Below, piece by piece: positions 1-5,907 of a DNA stretch of 7,774 nucleotides. Under the pieces are notes generated by a model. It had not been told where the DNA came from and made no database searches. It saw only the letters and a list, made by a program, of their open reading frames with translations. Position 1 is the first letter of the stretch. Every line of letters starts with the position of its first letter. The stretch spans positions 1-7,774 of the forward strand of contig JAGQIY010000929.1 of assembly GCA_020430865.1 (NCBI GenBank), given 5' to 3'. The DNA comes from Myxococcales bacterium (GTDB lineage: Bacteria; Myxococcota; Polyangia; Polyangiales; Polyangiaceae). The position numbers and the translations under genes were made by a program.

Positions 1-101
1 CCGAAGTCACGCAGCTAATCCTGCTTATTCAAGTGATTCTTCAGGGTTGAAGGTTCGCCACCTACAGCTCGCACCCAGTGTCACGAATCAGCCACTCGAC
101 C

Positions 102-131
102 GAGCCCCCACCTTGACTTCCCAGGGGGCTC
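102..131. repeat. Perfect 8-bp inverted repeat upstream of the FGE-fold lipoprotein gene
   Basis: GAGCCCCC (102-109) is matched exactly by its reverse complement GGGGGCTC (124-131), with 14 bases between. A possible -35 hexamer (TTGACT, 113-118) lies in the spacer. As RNA it would form a GC-rich hairpin, but no T-run follows, so it is a poor intrinsic terminator for an upstream gene. As DNA it could be an operator placed over a promoter. The symmetry is seen directly; the function is inference. Confidence 0.45.
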
Positions 132-140
132 ACGCAGAAT
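113..140 (+). promoter_or_regulatory. Possible sigma70-type promoter for the FGE-fold lipoprotein gene
   Basis: TTGACT (113-118) matches the -35 consensus at five of six bases. After 16 bases, CAGAAT (135-140) matches the -10 consensus at four of six. Transcription would begin near 147, almost at the proposed TTG start codon at 150, giving a nearly leaderless message. That fits the absence of a good Shine-Dalgarno sequence, although a leaderless TTG start would be unusual. The -10 match is weak, so this is tentative. Confidence 0.3.
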
Positions 141-149
141 CGCCTGGCT

Positions 150-1001
150 TTGCGTCCCATCCAGCTACCCCTCTGGTTGACGGTCGGAGCTTTCGCCCTG
201 GCCGCCTGTGACCGCCCATCGCCTGAGCCGCGCGCGCTTCAGCTCGATGAGGCCAACCAAGCGACGGAGTCCATGGCGCCGCAGGAGAGCGTTGACGAGG
301 CCCAGCCTCTGGCCAACGTTGCGCCCGCTCCGGAAGCGAAGACCGCCCCCGTGAGCGAGGACGATGCGTGTCCTGCGAACATGGTGCTGGTGGAGGGCGA
401 GTACTGTCCGAAGGTGAAGCAGACCTGTCTGCGCTACCTCGACCCGCCTGGCCGCTTCGAGAAGTTCCGCTGCGCCGAGTACAAGCAGCCCGCGGAGTGC
501 GAGGGGCCGAAGAAGAAGATGAAGTTCTGCATCGACCGCGACGAGTACGTCGCGCCGAACAGCAGCTTGCCCGAGAACCACAAGAGCTGGACCCACGCCG
601 ATCAGACTTGCCGCGCTCAGGGCAAGCGGGTGTGCATGGAGAGCGAGTGGAACTTCGCCTGCGAGGGCGAGGAGATGCGCCCGTATCCCTACGGGTTCAA
701 GCGCGACCCCACCGCCTGCAACGCGGATCACACGGATCTCGTGGATGCCGAGGGCAACCTGAAGGATCGCCGCGTCCCGCCAGGCACCTACAATCGCTGC
801 GTGAGCCCCTTCGGCGTGCGCGACATGGCCGGAAACCTCGAGGAGTTCGTGACCATCGATGGCTCCACGCCGGCGCGCCCGGCGATGAAGGGCGCATACT
901 GGCAGCCCAGCCGGAACTTCTGTCGCGCCGCCCAGACGGCTCACGACCGCTACTACAACGGCACCGAGACCGGCTTCCGCTGCTGTTCCGACGTGGACTG
1001 A
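150..1001 (+). CDS. Lipoprotein with FGE/SUMF1-type (formylglycine-generating enzyme-like) domain, probably non-catalytic
   Basis: A 283-residue exported lipoprotein. The N-terminus has one Arg, a hydrophobic stretch and a lipobox ending LAAC, with Cys20 the likely lipidated residue. Residues 21-72 are an Ala/Pro/Glu-rich linker. Residues 73-283 show the FGE-sulfatase pattern: MVLVEGEYC (78-86), FCIDRDEY (126-133), a GKRVCMESEWNFAC core (158-171) like the family RLPTEAEWEYA, PYPYG (178-182), SPFGVRDMAGNLEEFV (219-234), and a terminal GFRCC (275-279). The family includes enzymes that convert a sulfatase Cys to formylglycine, and many binding or structural relatives. The two active-site cysteines expected just after the KGAYW segment (247-251) are absent, so sulfatase activation is unlikely. 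Fourteen further cysteines in the mature part suggest disulfides outside the cytoplasm. The start is TTG at 150: an in-frame stop lies at 114-116, and only this start gives a complete signal peptide. No strong ribosome binding site is visible. The specific role is unknown. Confidence 0.85.
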   Translation: MRPIQLPLWLTVGAFALAACDRPSPEPRALQLDEANQATESMAPQESVDEAQPLANVAPAPEAKTAPVSEDDACPANMVLVEGEYCPKVKQTCLRYLDPPGRFEKFRCAEYKQPAECEGPKKKMKFCIDRDEYVAPNSSLPENHKSWTHADQTCRAQGKRVCMESEWNFACEGEEMRPYPYGFKRDPTACNADHTDLVDAEGNLKDRRVPPGTYNRCVSPFGVRDMAGNLEEFVTIDGSTPARPAMKGAYWQPSRNFCRAAQTAHDRYYNGTETGFRCCSDVD

Positions 1002-1030
1002 GCGCGACCCCTCGGTCGGCCCTACCCCAG

Positions 1031-1065
1031 CGCGGGTTCCTTCGGGGGCCCGCGTTCGCGATTTT
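1031..1065 (+). terminator. Intrinsic terminator-like hairpin after the lipoprotein gene
   Basis: The arms 1031-1040 (CGCGGGTTCC) and 1045-1054 (GGGGCCCGCG) pair over all 10 positions, two of them G-U, around a UUCG tetraloop (1041-1044). The hairpin begins 29 bases after the stop codon. A broken T-tract follows, with TT at 1055-1056 and TTTT at 1062-1065. Structure and position fit a terminator that separates this gene from the SEDS gene, although the imperfect T-tract makes efficiency uncertain. Confidence 0.6.
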
Positions 1066-1190
1066 GGGGCCAAGTAAGCGGCCACCGTCGCCTCGCAGAG
1101 TCCCGTTTGCGATAGTGGTTTCGGCGTCTGGTTCGGGGGTGAGAGAGCGCTGTAAGGACTAGGCCAGGCTCGAACGGCGTTCCGGGACCC

Positions 1191-2261
1191 ATGGCAGGGG
1201 AACTCGATGTGCGGCGCCGCGTTGCGCTCGGCGCGGCCGCAGCGCTGGCCAGTGCGCTGCTCGGTGTCGTGGGTCTGTTCGTGTTGCGCCACGCGATGGT
1301 TCACTACACCTACCAGGACCTCCTCGCTCGCCAGCTGAGCTGGGCTGCGTTGGGACTCCTGCTCGCCTCGGCTGTGGCGCTCTGTCCGGCTCACTTGCTG
1401 AGCCGAACCGCCTATCCCCTGGCAATCGCGCTGGCGCTCGGGTTGCTGCTCCACCTCCACTGGGCGAGCCACACCTGGCTTCGCCCGAGCGACGTGATCG
1501 TGGCCGGGATGCTCCCCTGCGTGAGCCGCCTCGCGGCGGCTTCGAGAGGACGACGCCCCAGCTGGGCAACCTGGTGCGGCCTCGGCGCGTTCACGCTGGG
1601 TGTGGCTGTCCTGTTCCTGTTGGTGGGTCCGGCGCCGGCGCTGGTCTGGCTGGTCGTTGCCTCGAGCGGCCTGTCCGCCATGGCCTGGTCTGGCGCGCAG
1701 AAGGGCGCGCTAGCCGGCGTCCTCGGAGTTGCCGTAGGGATTCAACTCTCGTGGCTTCAGCCCTACCAGCTGGCGAGACTGAGGGGCTGGTTGTCTCCGG
1801 TCGCCGACGCCCGGGGCGCGGGCTGGCGCATCCTGGAACTGCGCCGCCTGGTGAAGGAGGGCGGCTGGTGGGGAGCAGATGCGCCTTGGCCCGCGCGCCA
1901 TGGCGTGAACGCCTTCGAGGCGCCCTATGCCTTCGTCGGGCACCAGGCCGGCTGGCTGGCGCTCGGCGCCGTCGTGTTGCTCAACGTGGTCGTCACTGGC
2001 GTCGCGGCGTGGATAGGGATCAAGGCCTCGAGCCTCGAGGCGCGGGCGATTGGCCGCGGCGTTGCCGGGTTCTGGGGAGTCCACCTGTTGCTCGCAGCTG
2101 GTGGCAATCTCGGGCTGCTCCCGGAGGTCGCGAACACGCCGCCCCTGATCGGCTACGGTGGCTCCGCGGTGGTTGCGGCGCTGCTCTCGCTGGGGCTTCT
2201 GCTTCACGTACTGCGGCGCTGCGACGAAACGCTTCCAGGGACGGGCGGCTCCGCAGGCTGA
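1191..2261 (+). CDS. Divergent SEDS-family (FtsW/RodA/SpoVE-like) integral membrane protein
   Basis: A 356-residue polytopic membrane protein with about ten hydrophobic segments, shorter than typical FtsW/RodA proteins. Family landmarks appear in order: ARQLSWAALGL (46-56), like the RQ..W..LGL of the second helix; LRPSD (97-101), like QPSE; PYQLARLRGWLSP (191-203) then GAGW (209-212), like the family YQR.R...F.DP...GAGYQ; AFVGHQAGWLALG (247-259), like AVIGEELGFLG; GLLP (308-311); and IGYGGS (320-325), like ISYGGSS. SEDS proteins polymerise lipid II into glycan strands, usually with a class B penicillin-binding protein, and none is encoded here. The GA.RW motif before QPSE is shortened and lost. 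The catalytic Asp of the HTDF motif aligns with Glu243, and the GEELG acidic pair reads GHQAG (250-254). Activity is therefore doubtful; it may be a degenerate or specialised paralogue. The ATG at 1191 is the first start before the first helix; no good Shine-Dalgarno is visible. I cannot assign it to FtsW, RodA or SpoVE. Confidence 0.8.
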   Translation: MAGELDVRRRVALGAAAALASALLGVVGLFVLRHAMVHYTYQDLLARQLSWAALGLLLASAVALCPAHLLSRTAYPLAIALALGLLLHLHWASHTWLRPSDVIVAGMLPCVSRLAAASRGRRPSWATWCGLGAFTLGVAVLFLLVGPAPALVWLVVASSGLSAMAWSGAQKGALAGVLGVAVGIQLSWLQPYQLARLRGWLSPVADARGAGWRILELRRLVKEGGWWGADAPWPARHGVNAFEAPYAFVGHQAGWLALGAVVLLNVVVTGVAAWIGIKASSLEARAIGRGVAGFWGVHLLLAAGGNLGLLPEVANTPPLIGYGGSAVVAALLSLGLLLHVLRRCDETLPGTGGSAG

Positions 2262-2315
2262 TCAGCCAGACTGCCCGAACGCCGCCTGCTCGATGATCGG
2301 CCTCGAGGAGCCCTT

Positions 2316-2340
2316 GGGTCGACGCCGGGCGCGTCGGCTC
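2316..2340. terminator. Hairpin in the convergent gap between the SEDS and phosphoesterase genes
   Basis: The arms 2316-2325 and 2331-2340 pair over 10 positions, with two G-U pairs in the plus-strand RNA, around a 5-base loop CGGGC. It sits between the two convergent stop codons, where a bidirectional terminator would be expected. No T-tract flanks it on either strand, so it may be only a 3'-end stabilising stem. Confidence 0.3.
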
Positions 2341-2369
2341 ATCCATCGACAAGGCTGTGTTGCAGAGTC

Positions 2370-4067
2370 TCAGTAGCTCGCCAGGGTGTCTTCGGAGGCG
2401 ATGGAGTCCTGCGCGGGAGCCGAAGCGATGGCGGCGGCGACGTCGTCAGGCAGCTTGAAGTGCAGCTTCAGGTTGCGGTGCGCCTTGCGCATGTCGAAGT
2501 CCTCGCGCAGCTTCGCGTTCTGGAACCAGCCGTGGCCGGCAGCGATCTGGCGCGCCTGGTGGGCCAGGCTGTCTTCGGGCGCGTTCTGTTCGAGGATCGT
2601 CGCGTACAGCGTGACGAAGCCGTCGCCCTCGTCGACCAGCTCCCAGAAGCGCGTTTGCATGGGGAAATCCAGGGTCGACGGGGTCTGCACTTCCCAGTAT
2701 CCCCGGTGGCCGGAGGCGGCCTCGGCGTCGGGCAGGATGATCTTGCTGTCGCTGGTGTGGCTGTGGCCGCAGAGGTGCAGGATGATGTTGTCGTGGCTGG
2801 CCATCAGGGACTCCACGTCTGCTCGCTTGTGATCGCCGAGCTTGATCGCCGACGCCGCGTGGTGACTCGCCACGAAGACGATCTCGTGCGCCTGATCCGC
2901 GGCGTCGAGCTCGGCCTGAAACCACGCCCACTGCTCGTCGTCGATCGCGCCCTCGCTCCCCGGGATGTCCAGGGAGAGCGTGTTCAGCGCGATCAACCGC
3001 AAGGGCAGGCCGTCGATGGGGCGGAAGCTGTAGTAACCACGGCCGGCGTCCACGTCCTCGGTCGAGTAGCCGTGGCCGACGGGATCTCCGGGCTCCGCGC
3101 TGAGGATCGAGACCAGCTCCGGTAGGTCTGGGATGTAGCGGTCTGGATCCGCCGGCGTCGGTCCCTCGGTGGTCACGTCGGCGTTCAGCGTCGACCCGTC
3201 GCGGAAGCCGCCCCGGACCCCGTCAGCTGGAGCGATGCCCGCAAAGTACTCCAGACCCTGGAACACGTCGCTGCCCTGGGCTGCATCCTGGACCTCTTGG
3301 CTGGCGTCGGCGATCCCGGTGTACTGAACCTCGTGGTTGCCGATCGTGGCGTACCACGGCGTACTGATCCCCCGGGAAACGTAGGGGTCGTTGTAGTCGT
3401 TGCCTGGCCCCTTCACCGGGTCGTCGTCCTTGCCGCTGTCCGGGTCGACGGTGCCGCCCTCGAGGATCTTGAAGACCCAGTCGAGCTCGTTGTGCTGGCC
3501 ACCGTCGGCGAGGTCGCCGGTGACGATCGTGAAGTCCAAGGGGCGCTGCAGATCCTCCATGATCGCCCGCACGGTGCGGACCTGGCTCTCGAATGCCTGA
3601 GTCACCAGGTGATCCTGCGGTCGGTAAGTGCTGCCGATGCTCAAGCCGGTAACCCCTTCGAGGCGGATCGGGCTCTCCTCATCGACGACCTGAGGATCGG
3701 AGGAGTGCCAGAAGAAGAGCAGACTCCGACGAGTGCCGGGCGTGTGGCTTTGCCAACCCGGCGCGAGTTCGTCGTGCTCGATCCAGGGCTCGCCGGGTCC
3801 CAGCTCCACGCCGAAACCCATCTCGGTGTAGCGATCCAGATCGTTGATCTTGAACGTACCGGCGTTGCGCTCAGCGAGGGTGCTTGCGGGCACTTCCTTG
3901 GGCCACCAGACCTGCTGCAGGGTGGTGTAGCGCTGCTCGGTGATGGGGTAGTCGGGCGCTTTGGTGCTGGCCTCGGAGGTCTCCCCCTCGGAGCCACAAG
4001 CCATCAGTGGCAGCGTCAGTCCGATCCAGCACAGGCGTCCGAGCAACCCAAACCAGGCCATTTGCAT
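2370..4067 (-). CDS. Calcineurin-like metallophosphoesterase lipoprotein
   Basis: A 565-residue exported phosphoesterase. The N-terminus has Arg11, a hydrophobic stretch and a lipobox LMAC, with Cys24 the likely lipid anchor. The two-metal motifs follow: SDPQ (123-126) at motif I, GDLAD (184-188), GNHE (243-246), a His pair H402-H403, and GHSH (434-437). These are the metal and phosphate ligands of the calcineurin-like fold. Motif I is usually DxH; here Gln126 replaces the His. The text after it, VVDEESP (127-133), resembles large secreted metallophosphoesterases with TDEESP-like sequences. Between motifs II and III lies an Asp/Gly-rich insertion (about 205-228). The substrate cannot be read from sequence. 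The reading frame stays open far upstream on the same strand, but that part is a shadow of the neighbouring gene. The first usable start is the ATG at 4067, directly before the signal peptide (a second ATG at 4061 is equally possible). No strong ribosome binding site is seen. The gene lies 85 bp after the repeat-protein gene and may be transcribed separately. Confidence 0.88.
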   Translation of the reverse strand: MQMAWFGLLGRLCWIGLTLPLMACGSEGETSEASTKAPDYPITEQRYTTLQQVWWPKEVPASTLAERNAGTFKINDLDRYTEMGFGVELGPGEPWIEHDELAPGWQSHTPGTRRSLLFFWHSSDPQVVDEESPIRLEGVTGLSIGSTYRPQDHLVTQAFESQVRTVRAIMEDLQRPLDFTIVTGDLADGGQHNELDWVFKILEGGTVDPDSGKDDDPVKGPGNDYNDPYVSRGISTPWYATIGNHEVQYTGIADASQEVQDAAQGSDVFQGLEYFAGIAPADGVRGGFRDGSTLNADVTTEGPTPADPDRYIPDLPELVSILSAEPGDPVGHGYSTEDVDAGRGYYSFRPIDGLPLRLIALNTLSLDIPGSEGAIDDEQWAWFQAELDAADQAHEIVFVASHHAASAIKLGDHKRADVESLMASHDNIILHLCGHSHTSDSKIILPDAEAASGHRGYWEVQTPSTLDFPMQTRFWELVDEGDGFVTLYATILEQNAPEDSLAHQARQIAAGHGWFQNAKLREDFDMRKAHRNLKLHFKLPDDVAAAIASAPAQDSIASEDTLASY

Positions 4068-4094
4068 CCGAAAAGGGTGCCACGCCGACCTGGA

Positions 4095-4124
4095 TTTGTA
4101 ACGAGCGTGTATCGGTTTTGTGAC
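4095..4124 (-). promoter_or_regulatory. Weak candidate promoter for the metallophosphoesterase gene
   Basis: On the minus strand, GTCACA (4124-4119) and TACAAA (4100-4095) are 18 bases apart; each matches the sigma70 consensus at four of six positions. Transcription would start near 4088, about 20 bases before the ATG at 4067. This stretch is visibly richer in A/T than the flanking genes. It is the best candidate in the 85-bp gap, but such matches are common by chance. Confidence 0.25.
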
Positions 4125-4152
4125 GAAGCAGTGCTCCGTGAGGCGCGCGAAG

Positions 4153-5907
4153 CTAGAAGCGCTGACCCTGAATGGCCTTCGCTGGCTCGCTGAGCGTGAT
4201 CGGGATCCAGAACGTGCGCATCTTCGTGGTCTCGCCCTGACGCGTGTAGCCGGCCAGACCGTAGAGCACGTTCCACCAGTGGCCGTCTGGCGTCTCGCCG
4301 TAGCTGAAGAGCGGGAAGATATGGATCTCCCAGTCGAGGCCGCTGCCCAGCTTCTTCTCCCGATAGTAGACGTTGCCGACCAGCTGGTTGACCTCTTCGC
4401 GGTCGCTGAAGCGCCAGTAGAGCGGGAAACCCACGGTCGCGCGACTCCCCGGGGAAGCGAAATCCCAGAAGAACGGCGCCAGCACCGTGTGGCTCGAGTT
4501 GCCGTTGCGCCCCAGGTAGACGAAGGGATGAATGTTCGTCTCCCAGCCCGTGAGACTCGAGGTGTGCTGGAAAAACGGCGTGATCCACGTGGTGCGGCTG
4601 ATGCCGTAGGTGTTGAAGCTACCGTAGAAGGGGAACAGCGCGATGCTGTTCTCCCGCGGAGAGGTGCGCCGGTAGTAGAACGGGAACAGCAGCGTCTGAT
4701 CGAGCCCGATGGCCGGATCGCTGTACTGGCAGAACAGCGGCGTGACCATGTCGAGCGACGTGCGGCCGCGGTAACGCGCGTAACCCCAGGTGACGAAGGT
4801 CTTCTCGCCGTTCTCGCCGGTCGCGTCGAGCCACAGCGGGTTGATGAACAGGCGCTCTCGCGGGCCCTTGCGCCCGTAGTGGTAGAACGGGAAGAGCGTC
4901 GTGTGGCTCTCGTCCTCTCCCCAGATGTGCCAGTAGAGGGGCAGCAGGTGGAAGTAGTCCCGCTCCTGTGTGTGCTTGCGGTAGTACGGGCCCCAGACAT
5001 TGAGCCACGAAAGATCCCGGTCGTTGTAGCGGTAGTAGTGCAGCAGGGGCGGGATGACCTCGTACTTCGTCTGCTCGTTCTGACCGTAGAAGTAGAGGGG
5101 CGCGATGCCGAGGTCGAAGTCCTTTGCCGTGCGCGGGTCACAGCTCGGCCCGCCTTCCCAGGAGCAGAACGCGGGGCCTATCAGGTTGAAGCCGCCGTGC
5201 TTGTCGTGGTTCAGGTAGGTGAGCAGGGGCGGAATGATGGTGTAGCCGCCGTCGGGCCGCGTGCCCGTGAAGTACAGGGGGGCCAGCCAGTTGTCGCTCT
5301 CGCCTGGCGCCTCGCGGTTCACCCAGGGGCCAACCACGGTCGTGCGGCTGTCCGTGTCGCGCAGGTTCCAGAAGAAGGGGAACAGCACGTCGTCGGCGTG
5401 CTCGGCGCTGCGGCGATTGTAGTAGATCCCGGCGAAGAGCGAAGCGCGGTCGACCTTCGTCGGGTCGGTCAGGCTGAGCTTCTTGCGCTCGAACCAGAAC
5501 GGAAAGACGGTGGTGAGCTGGTACTTGTTCGAGCGCTCCCGGTAGTAGAGTCCGTAGAAGTCGCGCTCCGTCTCGCCCTCGCTGCCGAAGCCGCTGAGCG
5601 AGCGCCCCGTCTCCTCGTCGTCGGGGAAGTAGTCGGTGCCGATGCGCTTCTTGACGCTCTTCTTCAGCCGCAGCGGGTTTGCCGGCAGCGACGGCTCGGT
5701 TCCCGGAGGCAACAAGCTCTCTCCGCCGCTCGCGGCGTGCTGCTCTGGGGTGCCCGGCGGCGGCTTCTTGGGTTGCGCCTGCGCCGGGGGAGGTCCACCG
5801 CCGCCGAAGCCGGGCTGCAGGCCACCGCCGTAGGGATCCTGAGCGAACGCGGGGGGCGCTGCGCAGACTCCGAGGGCGAGCGCACCGAGGGCCACGAGGC
5901 GCTTCAT
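4153..5907 (-). CDS. Secreted aromatic-repeat protein of unknown function, possibly an outer-membrane beta-barrel
   Basis: A 584-residue protein that I do not recognise as a named family. It has a type I signal peptide (Lys2, Arg3, hydrophobic core, likely cleavage after AFA at 21-23) and no lipobox. Residues 24-78 are rich in Gly, Pro and Gln, a probable flexible segment, followed by a basic patch RLKKSVKKR (80-88). From about 115 to the C-terminus the chain is built of short units with a core like LFPFYW, LAPLYF or FPLYW, then a polar turn. Alternating hydrophobic and aromatic residues with charged or Asn/Gly turns suggest antiparallel beta-strands. A large outer-membrane barrel is one reading; a periplasmic or surface beta-sheet array is another. 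The last residues, QGQRF, end in Phe, as many outer-membrane barrels do. Its ATG overlaps the hisS stop codon in an ATGA arrangement, so it is probably co-transcribed and translationally coupled with hisS. The frame is confirmed by the signal peptide and the continuous repeat pattern. Confidence 0.85.
   Translation of the reverse strand: MKRLVALGALALGVCAAPPAFAQDPYGGGLQPGFGGGGPPPAQAQPKKPPPGTPEQHAASGGESLLPPGTEPSLPANPLRLKKSVKKRIGTDYFPDDEETGRSLSGFGSEGETERDFYGLYYRERSNKYQLTTVFPFWFERKKLSLTDPTKVDRASLFAGIYYNRRSAEHADDVLFPFFWNLRDTDSRTTVVGPWVNREAPGESDNWLAPLYFTGTRPDGGYTIIPPLLTYLNHDKHGGFNLIGPAFCSWEGGPSCDPRTAKDFDLGIAPLYFYGQNEQTKYEVIPPLLHYYRYNDRDLSWLNVWGPYYRKHTQERDYFHLLPLYWHIWGEDESHTTLFPFYHYGRKGPRERLFINPLWLDATGENGEKTFVTWGYARYRGRTSLDMVTPLFCQYSDPAIGLDQTLLFPFYYRRTSPRENSIALFPFYGSFNTYGISRTTWITPFFQHTSSLTGWETNIHPFVYLGRNGNSSHTVLAPFFWDFASPGSRATVGFPLYWRFSDREEVNQLVGNVYYREKKLGSGLDWEIHIFPLFSYGETPDGHWWNVLYGLAGYTRQGETTKMRTFWIPITLSEPAKAIQGQRF
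4186..5565 (-). repeat. About 26 degenerate protein repeats of roughly 17 residues
   Basis: These are repeats at protein level inside the secreted repeat protein (residues 115-574). Counting the central Pro (or Gly/Asn) of each core gives positions 119, 136, 160, 177, 194, 210, 226, 245, 270, 286, 307, 323, 340, 357, 375, 390, 409, 426, 444, 461, 478, 495, 512, 532, 550 and 569. The most common spacing is 17, with a range of 15 to 25. Typical cores are LFPFFW, LAPLYF, LLPLYW, LFPFYY and GFPLYW. The DNA itself shows no obvious tandem identity, so the repeats are old and diverged. Confidence 0.75.

Noticed and set aside
1..149. A partial upstream gene ending in this stretch, or a tRNA suggested by GGTTCG near 53.
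   Set aside because: The only long open frame here has third positions rich in A/T, unlike the genes in this window. The GGTTCG is not followed by a T-loop or acceptor stem. A very short C-terminal tail ending at about 50 cannot be excluded.
1066..1190. A promoter for the SEDS gene.
   Set aside because: Weak -10-like hexamers such as GATAGT and TGTAAG are present, but none has a reasonable -35 partner at 16-18 bases.
165..1472. A 435-codon open frame on the minus strand across the lipoprotein and SEDS genes.
   Set aside because: It crosses two better-supported genes and a terminator-like hairpin, and its protein is low-complexity Arg/Ala/Leu/Val sequence.
2025..2041. Perfect 8-bp inverted arms (GCCTCGAG and CTCGAGGC) around one base.
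   Set aside because: It lies inside the SEDS coding region and is explained by G/C-ending codons for Ala-Ser-Ser-Leu-Glu-Ala. The one-base loop makes it a poor RNA hairpin.
4123..4139. A 7-bp hairpin with one G-U pair (on the minus-strand RNA) and a 3-base loop after the repeat-protein gene, considered as a terminator.
   Set aside because: The stem is short, no T-run follows on the minus strand, and it overlaps the candidate promoter of the next gene. The evidence is too weak to call.
4068..5141. The metallophosphoesterase reading frame stays open upstream on the minus strand, giving a possible 923-residue protein.
   Set aside because: The extra part is rich in Ser, Thr and Arg without any motif. 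It overlaps the well-supported repeat-protein gene in another frame, and a lipoprotein signal peptide begins at 4067.
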